In this document: piece by piece, positions 1-12,473 of the stretch
Position numbering within the stretch: position 1 is the first letter of the stretch
Layout: the number at the start of each line of letters is the position of its first letter
Source: Ovis canadensis
Lineage: Eukaryota > Chordata > Mammalia > Artiodactyla > Bovidae
DNA length: 64,000 nt
Reading direction: 5' to 3'
NCBI RefSeq assembly: GCF_042477335.2
Contig: NC_091245.1
Coordinates: 119,198,501 to 119,262,500 of the forward strand
Translations under genes and position numbers: made by a program
The notes under the pieces: generated by a model
Databases searched by the model: none
Seen by the model: the letters and a program-made list of their open reading frames with translations, nothing else
Told to the model about the DNA's origin: nothing

Positions 1-1332
1 AGCACTGAGTCACAGACTAGGATAGACTATCATCAGGGAGAAGGATGAGGACCCTTTTCTGTTCCTTACTCAATGTCATCCAGCTTCTTTCTCAACAGAG
101 ACTTGCCTTCTGGACCAATGATGATCGCAGCACTCTGCTTTAGTCTGCCAGATCTCCTCGCTGAGCAGGGCTCCTGCATCTGCCTCTGTATGTCCTAGGC
201 TTGCTTATTCCTGGAGCCTTCCCTGGGCTTTTTGGAAAACCCAGCACTGCATCTTTAAGGACCAAATTAAAGAGAAAAGATACGTTGTTGTTGAGTACAT
301 ACTGTATTTAACGTTTTTTAATCCCAGAGAAGTGAAATGCAACATCTGTTTGAGTTTATGTAATGTCCAAAGACTGACAATTCAGAATTTCCTAATTAAA
401 GTCATTTTTAAGGCACTCTGCAGAGCCAGCTTTCATTCTCTTCCTTCATTGGGTTTTTCTCCAAACTGTAGCAGAATACCGGGGTTCTCTTTCTTCAAAG
501 TGATACACACATGCTCATGCTTTGAACCTGCTCTTTGTCCTGACAACACAGAAAACAGCACAATTCCAATCGGGAAACAGGACAGGAAGGAAATTCATGT
601 GGGGAGGTGGGACAGAAGAACATGGAGAAGATGTACAATTTGATGAACTGACACAGTGGGAGCAGAAAAGTGAAGAGGCAGAAGGGAAATGGGACAGGGT
701 GGGGTGGGCCAGATGGCTGGCAGCCAGTGAAAAATAGGCTACATTTCCCAGTGATGTTTCAATTAATTTAGCTGGTTCCTTTTTTTTTTTTTTTAAGATG
801 GAGCCGATATAAGGGAGGTGTCTCAAAATTATGTCTCAAAATTATGTGTACACAGTAAGTGTGCCTGCTTGTGCTCATGCACTGAAGAGGGTTTGATTTT
901 AGACACAGGTGTGATTTAGGAGCTCTAAAAAGCCCCCTTTTGATAAAAAATAATATCCCTTACTGGCCCACAACTGTGCCTGAAATTCCCACCATGAGAG
1001 CCATACTTTCAGATTAAGGCAAAATCTATAGCCCCTATTAAAATATAAATGTCACTGGAGAGGGTAACACTCAACTCTTTAGCACCCACTGACTGAACTG
1101 TCTGTTTCCTATCCAGAGTAGGACCCTGAGAGATGGGATGGAGGGGTGGGCACATTCTGACAGTTGGGGGAAGAAGGCTTGGTGACGTGGGATGCAGGAG
1201 GGGGACAGGTTGGGCAGCTGAGGGTGTGTGACATCGTATTAATAGTTGCTCCAGGAGGTTACTCAGGGGCAAAAGAGTAACCCTTCGAGGGATGGGGTAG
1301 CAAAAACAACTCCTCCCACATCACAGGTTTCC

Positions 1333-1335
<3 letters not shown>
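1..1335. other. Intergenic DNA, no gene seen
   Basis: No exon or confidently named repeat was recognised. Small structures: a T15 run at 780-794 and a 13-base unit (GTCTCAAAATTAT) present twice in tandem at 820-845. The open frames here are short, overlap on both strands and show no recognisable protein similarity. Confidence 0.6.
820..845. repeat. Perfect 13-base tandem duplication
   Basis: GTCTCAAAATTAT occurs at 820-832 and again at 833-845 with no mismatch, shortly after a T15 run. It looks like a simple replication-slippage duplication. Confidence 0.8.

Positions 1336-1392
<57 letters not shown>
1336..1392. repeat. (GT)n microsatellite, about 28 units
   Basis: Uninterrupted GT dinucleotides for about 57 bases. 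A repeat this long is normally length-polymorphic between individuals and can adopt Z-DNA. The open frames reading as valine-cysteine or threonine-histidine runs across it are artefacts of the repeat. Confidence 0.95.
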
Positions 1393-1393
<1 letters not shown>

Positions 1394-1445
1394 TATATCT
1401 AACAGTTTGTAAATATTACAACATTCTGGGTATATGCCCAATATA

Positions 1446-1516
1446 TTGGGTTGGTCAAAAAAGTTCATTCATAACATATTATGGAAAAACCCAAATGAGC
1501 TTTTTGGCCAACCCAA
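1446..1516. mobile_element. Mariner-derived MITE, internally shortened
   Basis: The element starts TTGGGTTGGTCAAAAAAGTT and ends GAGCTTTTTGGCCAACCCAA, giving terminal inverted repeats of about 20 bases, with TA just before the left end. The right arm contains AAAAACCCAAATGAG but the left arm lacks the matching part, so this 71-base copy is shorter than the roughly 80-base form at 26843. The family is a ruminant mariner-derived MITE related to the hairpins of bovine miR-2284/2285. The only ruminant-lineage insertion I see left of 15.6 kb. Confidence 0.85.
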
Positions 1517-2141
1517 CAGAATTCACTCGGGCCTTTTAAGAACAGAGTACATCTCTGTATGTCCCTATGATGTGTATACAGTCTGTGCACATGTGTACAC
1601 ACACACCTTTCCTCATACTCCACAGTAAAAGATCTTGTAAGCCATCGGGGATTTGGATGGGTCCAGTTCTTGGGGAAAGGACTGGCTTGGGGCAGGCAAC
1701 ATGGCTCCTTTCTTTGTTATCAGCAGATTTTCGTTCAGTTCAGGTGGCTCTGCAGAAATGGCCAAGGCTTGGGTTATAAACACTGGGCGTGGGCCTTTCC
1801 ATCTGGACTGGGGTTTGGAGGCATTCATGTGGACTTGGGGAGCCTGGGGGAGGGGCAAGTGGAGAGAGAATCTGGCAAAGGGTAGGTCTGAGATCAGCCC
1901 CAGGCCGCGTGCAGGAACCACGCGGGTACAGCAGGCAGGATCTGCCAGCTCTCCAGGGGTTTGCTCTGGTTGACTGACCTAATGGGGAAGAGTCAGAAAT
2001 GAGGAAGGTTCAGGGCTGGAGGAGTGGGAGGAGAACTCGTCATTCCTCAATGGCCTTTTCCTATTCTTTGCACAGAAGAAAACTTGGGAAATCACGGATG
2101 AAGAATGTGGGCGGGGGGAGGGGCAAAGGTGGGAAGACACT
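1517..2141. other. Intergenic DNA, nothing recognised
   Basis: Unique-looking sequence with moderate GC content. Overlapping open frames of 60-106 residues on both strands have no recognisable similarity and no splice context I can support. Confidence 0.5.
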
Positions 2142-2320
2142 AGAAGTGCTTCTCAATCCTAGTCTCACATTAGGATCATCTGCGTGACTTTCTAAAAACA
2201 CCCGTCCCAGGCCCCATCCCCAGAGATTCTGTTGGAATGCGGTTGGGGAGGGGATCAGACATGAGTTTTCTGTAAGCTCCTTGGTGTCTCAAAAGTACAT
2301 GTGGCGTTAGTTGAGAAGAC
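2142..2320. mobile_element. MER5A-like hAT-Charlie DNA transposon fragment
   Basis: The sequence runs GTGCTTCTCAATCC, then ACATTAGGATCATCTG, then CCCCATCCCCAGAGATTCTG. This is the diagnostic order of the near-palindromic MER5A element (its consensus as I recall has TTCTCAACC, ACATTAGAATCACCTGG and CCCCAGAGATTCTG). It is old and diverged; the second half is weak. Confidence 0.7.
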
Positions 2321-2586
2321 AGCACCAGAGCAATCCAGAAGTCTTGTTCTGAGAGGGCCAGGCTGGAGCTGACTGGTCAGTCCCCACCATCGTATGAAGA
2401 AGGAGAAGAGAGGGGTCGATATGAGGGGGGACAGTGGGGGACGATTCTGAGAACTTCTATTTGGACAGTCAAGCGTCTACTAGTTTGTTTGGCTTTACGG
2501 CCTCACTAGGTCTCTAATCCACTTCTGGTTTAAAATCTGTCTGAGGTGGAGGTGTTTGGGCACAGGGAGAGAATCCCCTGCGGCCC

Positions 2587-2622
2587 TCCCCTCCCCCCCC
2601 CGCCCCCCCGCCCCCCCGCCCC
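2587..2622. repeat. C-rich block with a minus-strand G-quadruplex motif
   Basis: C runs of 9, 7, 7 and 4 bases are separated by single G bases (2593-2601, 2603-2609, 2611-2617, 2619-2622). On the minus strand this is four or more G-runs with one-base loops, a textbook G-quadruplex pattern. Such runs are also prone to sequencing and assembly length errors. Confidence 0.9.
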
Positions 2623-4854
2623 ATTTCCTGTTACTTCAAAGAGGAGTAATTCACTGTGCTGTATGGGGCCAAGAAGACAAATTCTGGGGTGAGATGGGAG
2701 TAGATTTTTCTGTTATATAATAAACACGTTTCATAAATAAATAAACCAGTAAGCAAGGCAATAAACAAAATAATGCGCTCAGTTTTTGCTCTCTTAAAGT
2801 GGTTCTCTCCTCACCCCATTGATCCTAGTGACATACACGAGGCCCTTGGTCACCTGAAGGTGACCAGCCCAGTCGCATGGAGGAAGTAGGACTGCTTTGG
2901 CCCCGGCTCTGCAAGGATCAGAGGAATCTAGAGAGAGTATTAACACTGGCCACCAGTGTGGCAGAGGGAGAAAGAGAGGAGCTATATATTCCCTCTGTTT
3001 TTCATCCAAAAGTATAGGGAGGGAAGTTAGGGCTTGGGAACCAATGCTGGAACATTTTAGGTATCTGAAGTCCAAACTGACCGGCACTTCATCGCAGCTT
3101 CACTTAGAGGTGTGGGGATGGACTTGAGATCTGGATGGACCCAATCTTTCCACACAAAAAGATACAGCAGGCACAACTCCCGCTTCAACACAGCTCCCCA
3201 GGAGCCAACCAGCCAGGCTGTGGAGAGTGCTGCACGGCATGTGGTGGGGTGGGAGGGAGGACAGGCCATGGGATGAGGGAATGGGAGGATGGTGAGGAGA
3301 CAGGTAGGGTGGCGCCCGTTTTAGTGGGAAGGCAGCTATCCAGGGCTTCCGCTTCTGGAGCCAGCAGCCATTGCTCACTTCCTCCTCTTTAGTCTCTGCC
3401 ATGTGGTTCTGCTCCTGGGCGTGCCTTGTTCTACTAGGTGACCTGTATGTGGACATGGAGACATGTAAATAAAATGGGCATTAAGACAGTGGCCAAAGAA
3501 TGTTATTCCTTACAAGCAGATGTTTATAATCTGGGCTTCATAAGTAGATTGCAAGGGGACAATGACCCTGAGACTTTTATGCAAAATTATGAGTACTTAT
3601 TTACATATGCATTGCTCTGTCAAGACAGTCTATAGTATTTATGTGGCTGTTAAGCACAAACAATATTAGATTCTAGATCGGCTATAAGTATAACCCACTA
3701 GCAAGGCACAAAAGGGTCTACAGAAATGGGTGGGAATTCCAGACCCTCTACGGCTTTGGTTCTCAGCATCCAAAGGCACAAGGGAATTTGTAAGAATTGC
3801 TGATTCACCAGAACTCTATCTATGGCTCTCCCAGTATACCTGCGCATGGGCATATATTCAAGCTCTGCTAAAACATTTTGAATGTGAATCTGTATTACTC
3901 AACTTAGAGTTGTTAATCAATTTTTCTTCTTTCAAAAAGACTATTTTTGGGGAGTACTTGCATATATGGTAAGTTGTGGTCCTAAAGAAGTGAACCGAAT
4001 TTTTAAATTAAAAAGGGTATTTTTGAATGCATGAACGGAGTTGTTTTGAGATAAATCCAAGCATTGGACATCTTCCTCTTGCTTTCCTGATCATTTGTTT
4101 ATGCTTCGTATCATTGGATTGTTATTATGCGGGGTTGGTTATAGCAACGTACTACTATAATGGCACAGTGAGTTGTTGTGATTCCAAATGAACACAGTTG
4201 CATTCAGATTTTAGGCATGGTTTCAGTTTCAGAAAGGAAAAAAAACTCAAATTCTTATAGAGATGGTGAAATAAACTTGTTCCAACTGTTTGAACTTTGC
4301 AGACAACCCCACTATATATACAAACGTGGACTTAATAGCCTAGAAGCCATTCTAGAAAGTGTCCCTCCCTTCATCTTGTGCTCTGGAATAACTGCCATGC
4401 TCTAGCGTCAGTGAATGCCAGTTCCCCTTCCTGCAGTGAGAGACTGCTTGTGCTGGGCTCTGCCGGCGTTTGATGTTATGCATGCCACAGAGAGACACAT
4501 ATGGTGCATGATGGGGAAGAGTGGGGGTACTGCCTGGATACAGGTGTGCAGAGGCTTGGAGACAACCTCGGAATCTGTCTACTGCTCATGGACCACAGTG
4601 GAGAGATACCTGTGTGCAAAAGTCACATCATCGTGATGACCACTTTATATGACTATTATATTTATTATCATATTCCTATTATAGTAGTTATACAATAAGG
4701 ATGCCTTTAGAGTAGCATAATTTTTGCACAAAATTTTTTTCAACTACATAGTTGAGTTCCATCTATCAATTTTCCCCAAGGCAAGGCACAAGAAGCTTAG
4801 AGTTCTCTGTCAATGTGCTCCCACAAACCTAAAAACTTTAAGGGAGTGACTGTG
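2623..4854. other. Intergenic DNA, nothing recognised
   Basis: No exon, RNA gene or confident repeat seen. The 118-residue minus-strand frame at 3100-3456 and its plus-strand partners have low-complexity composition and no family resemblance. Confidence 0.5.
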
Positions 4855-4980
4855 GCACTGAGGACAGGTTTTCTTCCCATTTTACAGATGGAAAAGTGCA
4901 GGTGAGCTGTATGAGAAGTCTTGCCTAATAAAGTCAATTCAATATCAGGCCTTAGGGGTTCTCAGGTTTCCGCATCCACA
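4855..4980 (-). mobile_element. MIR SINE fragment
   Basis: CCCATTTTACAGATGGAAAAG is the reverse complement of the conserved MIR core. Flanks are diverged. An ancient tRNA-derived SINE. Confidence 0.6.
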
Positions 4981-5238
4981 AGACCTCCTGAGCACTTGAA
5001 ATAGGCTTGGGAAATGACTCTTTCTCTACTGAAGAGGAAAAGACAAGATTGTTCTGGCTGCAGAAAGTTTGGAATCCAGCTGAGTTTAGAGTTGCTTATC
5101 CTCTCCTAAGAAATGGCCCATTTCCTTTATGATAAACACGCCCAAAGATAGCATTTCTCCTTGCTATTTTGAATGGCTTTTCAGAGGTGGTATTTTCTTG
5201 TTGTTTCTTCAGGTGAGACAGTGAGTCTTTAGTCCCTG

Positions 5239-5240
<2 letters not shown>

Positions 5241-5269
<29 letters not shown>
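5241..5269. repeat. (GT)n microsatellite, about 14 units
   Basis: Uninterrupted GT repeats ending in C, followed by a degenerate tail (ACATTGTGTGTATGC). Shorter than the GT tract at 1336. Confidence 0.95.
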
Positions 5270-5272
<3 letters not shown>

Positions 5273-7857
5273 ACATTGTGTGTATGCATAGCGCTGTGCA
5301 TGGAGAGGTGGGTGGGATAGTGCCTTGGTCCCTGTTCATCGGATATGCACACACAGAGTCCTTCTTTCTTTCCTAATCAATTACTAATAATAGTTTTCTA
5401 TAGTTTCTGGTATATAAGGGAATGAGTGGGAAATAATCTAATTGGCTGTTTTGCTTTCAAAGTCCAGTTTAATGAAATTGTTCTCAGCCTGAAATGCATC
5501 TTTCCTGTTATTTTTCCAATTAATATTTCACTGGATCACGTCTATGAGGAATATTCTAATTGGTTTGAAGGGGTGGGGGGTGAGGGGATGAGAGCAGATG
5601 GAGAGATGACCAGCTGCTCCTCTCATCACCAGAGCCACGCATGCACTGATGCAGCTGTAGGTTTTCCCCAATGCCTTTCCTTGGAGGAGCTCAAAGAGCT
5701 TGACAGAGTGCTGCCTTGCCACCTTAACCATCCTCACTGATCTCTTGGGCCAGGCAGACCAAGGGACCTCCTGCCAAGGTCCCTGGGTTCGCTGAGATGT
5801 GTGACTCCAAAGGCAAAATGAGTAGCTCCTGTTTCCTGTGAGCATTGTCTACCTGCAGACTCTGTGTAGCCTACAAGAGTGAACACCTCTTATAAACACT
5901 TGTTTTAAGAGTGAGACTCCAGAGGGACCTCACAATACCTCCCCATATCTGCTCTTCTTGTGAAGAGAACAATGCATAGAAGATGGCATGGAAACAGGGC
6001 TGGGCCTGGGGTGAGGCAATCCGGGTGCCCAGGGCAGAGACCGAAGGGGCCTCCCTCTCAGCAGATGCAGAATCAGTGTTTGCAAACAGGAGTGAGTGCC
6101 TTCTTTGATTTTCCAGGGCAGGCACCTTGGTTGGTTTGTGTCTGGCCTGAAGCAAAGCATTCCGTCCTCTCTCCTGTCTCCTCCTTGCTCCCCGTGACGT
6201 GGGGTCTCAGCCGTCTGAGCCCAGCCCCATGCCTAGCCATCTCTCTATTCAGATGCTTCATGTGCGCTCTCAGAGCCCCTCACAATCCCCAGGGAGGTCT
6301 GCATGCAGCGAGGCTGCTGCTCTGCGTCTTGGCCTTCTCCTTTCTCCTATAACTTGAACGTCTATTTTCCATTCTCTTGGGCATTGCTGACCCAGTATTC
6401 AGCTGTTTTAAGGGTCAGGCCACATTTTCTGGGTTAGTGAAGGACAGATAGGAGCCAGAGGCAGAGAAGAGCCTCCTTTGCATGGCCATGTGACCTGCTG
6501 CCCAAAGGCCTGACTTCATGTTTGTTTTGGTGAGAAAAGATAGTAGGTTCTCTTTGGGATCACTCTCCAGCTGGGCAAAATTGCCTTTCTTCCCAGAAAT
6601 TCTGTGGTGTGGCCAACCTGGGAGTGAGGCACAGATTGGGATGTGGGAGCAGGGGGCCTTGGGGAGCAGCCCTGAAGCAAGCTCTGTGGCTGGTCCAGGA
6701 TGGGGCATGTGAAATAGGGCCTTAGCAGGCAGGGCAGGCAGAGAGAGGGGCCATAGCCAATTATACTTCCAGTGTGGTGAGACAGCTTGGGGGTGGGGGG
6801 CAGTGTAGGAAGAAGTATTTCCTCCTTTTATGTGCACCCATGTGACCAAATCTGTAATGTTACCTACAAACTTGAAGTCCCAGCCAAGATCTGGTGCATC
6901 TTGCAGAGATGGGAACCGTGTAGAGACAGACAGGCCAGTGGAGACCCACATAAAGACATGTATACATATAATAATAAGAATAATTTCCCCCTCTGTGTTT
7001 CTTGCCTGAGCCCATGATAGGAAAAATGTAGCTGTCCCTGGCTGGCTTCTCCAGGAGGTTTAAATAGGCAAATCATTTTGGGATTTCAAGTCTGGCCCAG
7101 ATCTGATCAGCCTCTTTTCCTTTCTGAAAGATCTCTTGGAATTCCAGCTATAAATTCTTCCCAGAGCTGCTTTCTACAGGGCTATGTAGAGATCTGCTTT
7201 CTTTCCTTGACTGCCAGGGTCCAGGCCTCACCAACAAGGTGTCCGGGGGCAGGGTGAACTCAAGATCCCCACTATTCTCCACAAAGCCAGGCCTCCCCTG
7301 GCAGGGACAGTGGGCTTCCCTGAGATGGTCTTGGGATTCCAAACTGATGGGGCTTGAAGGCCTGCAACTCTTCCTGGGCCCCATGATTCTACTGACATGA
7401 CAAGACCTTACATCAGGCAGCACTTCAGACATTTTTGAGTGTTTCCAGACATCACATCGCTGTGTCTTCCTGACTACAATGTTGGCTGGGCTGTGCTAGT
7501 GGCTCTGTTAACAAAGGACGAAACAGGCTGAGATGAATGACATGATTTGTTGACGGTCTAGTTCATCAGCTGGGTTTAGAAGATTCAGATCGTTCGGAGG
7601 TTCTGGGCTCTGGCCTCTGACTTCAGAGCACCCAAGTAGGCCTCCTTTCCAACATGGAAGAAGAGAGAAGTCACTGAAGACACAGATCCTAAGACCACTG
7701 AACCCAGATTCCTCAGGAGAGCTTACTCTGCCTGGTCAAAGTGCATCCAGAGATCAATTAGGGCGGCTGTGCACAGACTTCCCCTGCAAGGGAGTCACCC
7801 TGCCTGAGGAAGAGCAGTGGAGAAAATGCTCCATGAGAGTGGAGGAAAGGAGAGGAG
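5270..7857. other. Intergenic DNA, no supported gene
   Basis: The longest open frame is 178 residues on the minus strand at 6415-6951, on the same strand as FAM78B and about 6 kb past its stop. Its translation has no recognisable domain, codes through ordinary GC-moderate DNA and lacks a partner exon, so I treat it as chance. Confidence 0.5.
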
Positions 7858-8035
7858 CCAGAAGACTGAAATTCAAATCTTAAGAGCACCATTGGTAGTA
7901 GTGTGACCTTGGACAGGTCACTTGACCTTCAAGTCTCTCATCTGTAAAACGGGGATACAAATTAGACCTTACAAGGTTATTGAGAATCAAGTCAAAAAGC
8001 ATTTGTGTCTGTGCTATGCAAACTGCAACAAACTA
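7858..8035 (+). mobile_element. MIR SINE
   Basis: Contains GTGTGACCTTGGACAGGTCA followed by CTCATCTGTAAAACGGGGAT and a degraded tail, matching the sense order of the MIR core. Ancient mammalian SINE. Confidence 0.8.
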
Positions 8036-9124
8036 ATCAAATGGGAATTATTGTTGTTATAAGGATTAGACCAATACTAAGAATTTCTATCTTGAATAGA
8101 GATGTTTTATACTCTATGTAAAGGGAAGAAAGCACCCTTTTTAAGCTGTAAAGTGCTGTAGACCTCAAAGGAATTGTTAGGAGGAATGAGGTTAATTAGT
8201 AACGGGATCCATCATGGGAGGGAGCATGGCTAACCAAGGTAAGCAGAAGGACTCCATTTCTCCAAAAGCATTCTTATGAGTGTTTAAAAATGGCCAAACA
8301 ACCTTGGCTGTCCTCTAGTCACTGAGCTGGCAACTCTTCTGAAGGCCTTCCATAGGCAGATGTCCTAACTAAGAAACTGGAACCAGACGTACTCAAGATC
8401 TCAAAAGAAATTTATGGAAATAAGACTCTGGGGTAAAAATATCTCTGGGCACTGAGCTAGCTCACTCCACTCCCTTTCTATCTAAGGATCATTTAGGCTT
8501 AATTATAGAGTTCAGGCATTCATTGGGGTTTTGATTAATTTTCTTTTCAGCTTGAAGCATGTGTGAGTGTAGCAGGTCTCTGTGTGTGTGTGTTTACATC
8601 TTTTTTTGCAACTCAGTTGGGAGCTGGCTCTGGCAATGTTTAATTGTGCCCTCAGTTCTAACAAGAATAGTCAATGTGCCAACTGGAGCTTGGAAAGCCA
8701 TTGTTTCCAGTGCCGCCGCCCCATGGGCTGCTCCTGCTGCATTGAGGGGTGGAGGGTGGCAAGGCCTTGCTCAGCTGGGACCTCAGCTGTGGGATGCTTG
8801 CTTTCCTCCCCCTTTTGTGCTCTTGGTGTTTCAGGGATTCTGAGACCAGGAGAGTAGGTTTCCTACTCCACCGATCACCAGTACTGTGCTACAAGCTGGT
8901 GAGTGACAGCCAGCTCACCCACACTGCAGCCCCTGGCAGGAATGTTTTCTGGGCAAGTCTCCTTGTGGATTACACAGTTTTCTGCATAAGAAAGCAGTGT
9001 TACTTCTCTTAGTTTAATATGCCCACTTAGTTGACGGGTACGGACTACATGACTGTGTAGGTGAAAGTGACCTGCTTTCTCCTTCCTTCTCTTCTGTGCT
9101 CTCCAGGCAGGGAACAACTCAGGA
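8036..9124. other. Downstream DNA of FAM78B, nothing recognised
   Basis: Contains a short TG run at 8580-8593 and a small GC-richer patch near 8700-8800 (CCGCCGCCCC), with no exon or confidently named repeat. Confidence 0.4.
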
Positions 9125-9260
9125 GGCGCCACAGTGTAGCATCATGGCAAGAGATGTGGAGCCAAGTGGCTCAGTTTGAATCCCAACTCCCCATATTTTC
9201 CATTTGTGTGCCTATCCACTTAACCTCTGTGGATCTCAATTTACTGTTACACTTCTAAGA
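9125..9260 (+). mobile_element. MIR SINE fragment
   Basis: TTTGAATCCCAACTCC, then a degenerate match to the conserved MIR core (CCACTTAACCTCTGTGGATC, then TCAATTTACTG). Sense orientation, diverged. Confidence 0.6.
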
Positions 9261-9324
9261 CTCTCTGGGGATGGAAAAATGCACGTGGAAGCCTTTTGTA
9301 AACTACTCCATAAATCACAGTTGT

Positions 9325-9330
9325 TTTATT
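9325..9330 (-). promoter_or_regulatory. FAM78B: Candidate polyadenylation signal AATAAA, distal
   Basis: A canonical AATAAA hexamer on the minus strand about 3.3 kb after the stop codon, just before (in gene direction) an old MIR copy. A plausible distal 3' end, unproven. Confidence 0.25.
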
Positions 9331-11116
9331 TTACTGCTCAGAATGACTGCTGAGAACATGATTTTGATCTATGAGATATTCCTAGCTCCAGAAAAGAGCT
9401 GCAAAAAGGCCCATGGAAAAGAAGACAGAGAAAGAACTAGCTTCCAACCTTCTTGGGTGCTGCGGACCAAAGCAACAAGCTGGGAATGTAAGATGCTGCA
9501 AAGACCCAGACTAAGAGTTCAAAACAGTTGGTATAGGTAAAAGAGAATCAGGAACATTCATTTCTTGGACATAACTGTTTTTTAAAGGATGGATTTCATT
9601 GTCTCTAGTGCTAAGAGGGTGAATGGCTCAAGGACTGTGACAATGTTTTGCCTGGAGCCAAGAGGAGAACTACGGGTCTCAGGTAAGTGTGACAATGCTG
9701 TGATACGAGATATGGGAACCCAGGTCTTCTCTCGGCTCTGCTGCTGATTATGACCCTGTGAATGATGTGACCCTGAATAGATGAGACCTCAATTTCCTTG
9801 AGATTATGGAAAAAAAAATCTCAAAGGAATCTATGAGGAATTTATGATTTAATAAAATGCTCTTTTCCACACAGCAATTAAAAACTCTTGTGCCATTAAG
9901 AGACTGTTGTGGTATGTATGTGTGTTTAGAATTCAAATATAGTACTAGGACTACCCAACTAAAACCTAGTCGAGGCACCACACGAACCCCTTTAAACTGA
10001 TGGCATCTGGTGTCAGACACAAGGACTGTCAGGGAAAGAAAGGCCTGATGGGAGGATGGAGGTGACCCAAACAGAGATTTCAAGATGAATTCACTCTTGT
10101 TGGAGAGCCTTTCATTTGGCAATATCTGATGAAGCTGAAAGGTAATGACCTATGGATGACAGAAAAGACACTATTTCCTTATAAAGCAACTCTAACTTCA
10201 AAATAATAGGCTGCAGAGCAACAGAACATTCTACCAGGCTGACTTCAGAACTGAGACACCCAACTAAGAGTTCACAGTACTATCACTGACAGTAGCCATA
10301 ATGTATATTTGCACAGTACCTTTAACTTTTATAAGTACCTTCCTATTTCTCTCATTTTTGTTATTACCTAATTTTCCAGAAAACTTGCCCAGGGCAATTT
10401 CTTTTAAAACTCTAGAAAATGTGAGTTTTCAGTGGGAAAAAATGTCTAACCAAGTATGTAGCATTTATAAATACAGATATGCCCTTGAAAAAGTTATGCT
10501 ATATGTAAACATAATTGTGTAAGTCATGTCATATTTTCATGGGCAGAAATCATGTGTAGCATTTTGTAATGTAAAAAAACCTTTCCTCTTTAACCTTCTG
10601 TTTGTTACAATTTTAGATTTTTAAATATCAGGTTTTCTTAAAGTAGGGCCATAAGGATTAGATTTCAGGATCAGTATCCACACTCCAGAATTCCATAAGG
10701 GTAACATCTAATTCAATCACAGGGAGAGATTCCTATTTCTGATGTCAACATGGAAAATTAAGCAGCTTTGTATATAAACCATGGAGCTCTCTGAGACTAC
10801 CTCTCCCATAAAATAAGGAGAGATAGGAAAGGACAGGGAAATCCAAATATAACAGTTGAACTGTTTCTAAATGGAATGTCTCCAGGTTTTCTGTGAGCCA
10901 CTGCTGTGTCATGAATGTGGTGTTATAAATAGCTCAGCTTGCCATCAATAACTAATCTATAAGAGAGTAGTTGGTGGTTAGGATATGAGGTTAAAATTTG
11001 GAGTGGATCTGCTAAACTTCTCATGTAAAGCACCTACTCCTGTGACATGAAGTAACCTGAAGTAAATAAGACCAAACTCCATTTTTGATAAAAGTAATAA
11101 ACAAGTCTTCCTGCTT

Positions 11117-11122
11117 TTTATT
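11117..11122 (-). promoter_or_regulatory. FAM78B: Candidate polyadenylation signal AATAAA, intermediate
   Basis: A canonical AATAAA hexamer on the minus strand about 1.55 kb after the stop codon, inside unique AT-rich DNA. It would end an average-length mammalian 3'UTR. Use is not shown by sequence. Confidence 0.3.
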
Positions 11123-12467
11123 CTCCATCTTCAAACTCAGATAAAAGATAGATCAGTGGAGCCAACCATGGGATTATAATAACTGCATGAACGTTAACTC
11201 TCTCGGCTCTGAAATTAGGCTGGCAATATCCACTCATAAAATCCACAACGGTATTGTGGGAGTTTTAGAATTATTTTGCATGGAGGGTTTTGAACAAGGA
11301 TCTATCTATCTATCAAAATTAGCACTATCAAGAATAAAAGGAAAAGCTCTTTTGTAATGACTTAAAAGTTCTTTTTGTGGTGATCCTTATGGCAAAGACT
11401 GGATACCTTTAAAAACTTATATTGTCCTGACTAGAGGAAATATGGCCTTTCATCCTTATTGGTTGGATCTCACCAATACAGGTTTGTTTGCTGTGAGTAG
11501 CTCAGATTTTCATTAAGAGTCTGAAGTTAAGCATTATGAAGCACGTTCTCACAAATGCTCAAGCAGTTAAAGTTGAGCTTCTGTGAAACTGACCTAAAAT
11601 AAACATATACAGATACACAGCATATGTACTGTGTATGCAGAAAGGCTATAAGCACACAAGCAGATACAGCTAGCAGGTCCTGCCAGCAATCATGCTGGCA
11701 TGGGTGTTTGCACGTGTGAATGTGTAACAGCAAAATACTATTCTTACTTGTTGAAATGGTCTCGAAACTCTACATGGGTTCAAGCCTTATAAACAATTAT
11801 CTTTTTGTAAGTTAGGGCTGGTAATAGGAAGAGAAGCAGCAGCTGTAAACAAAATCACAATTTGGGTTTCAGTAAAAACATGGTGAAGGCCCCAAATATC
11901 ACAGCTATTGCAGAATTCAGAAACTATCTATCCAAATACTGTGACTGAGGATACTTTGAATAAACAGTTTTTGGAAAGATGTGGGTAGATGGAAATGCTG
12001 TCATCATCATCAACTAGAACCACCGTCAGCACCCTGGACAGTTCCTAGGAGGCTCTCCCTCGGAACAGAAGCAACATATTGTTTTCTTAGCGTTTCTTTC
12101 ATTTCAGTGAGTGTGTTGATGATCTGATGATTAACTAATACATGCATAGGTATTACTTTGCAGTAACAAAGTTATCCCCTCCTCCTTCCATTGCCCATTC
12201 ACTTTCATTCCGCCCCATTCCCCAGCACCCTCCAGTTAGACAATGGGACATATGTCTTACAAACACCTGATGTGGATGTTTTCACTCTCACTTCTAATTG
12301 GTTGGGAAGCAGCATTTGCCACAGGCACTGTTTAATTTTGTTTCCATCCCCTGCCTCTCACAGGAAAGAAATGGTCAATAGTTCAGATAAAAGAATCATC
12401 CTGGTCAGCTCCAAAATATGGCTACTTGCATGGTAATCACAGCAAGTCTTTCAGAGCAGCGATTTTC

Positions 12468-12473
12468 TTTATT
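12468..12473 (-). promoter_or_regulatory. FAM78B: Candidate polyadenylation signal AATAAA, proximal
   Basis: TTTATT on the plus strand gives AATAAA on the minus strand about 200 bases after the TAG stop of FAM78B. It is the first canonical hexamer downstream of the gene. No transcript evidence is available, so use is uncertain. Confidence 0.35.

Noticed and set aside
1259..1468. Threonine-histidine or valine-cysteine repeat proteins
   Set aside because: Direct translation of the GT microsatellite.
6415..6951. 178-residue minus-strand open frame downstream of FAM78B
   Set aside because: No recognisable domain, no splice or promoter context, and overlapping frames on the other strand; consistent with chance.
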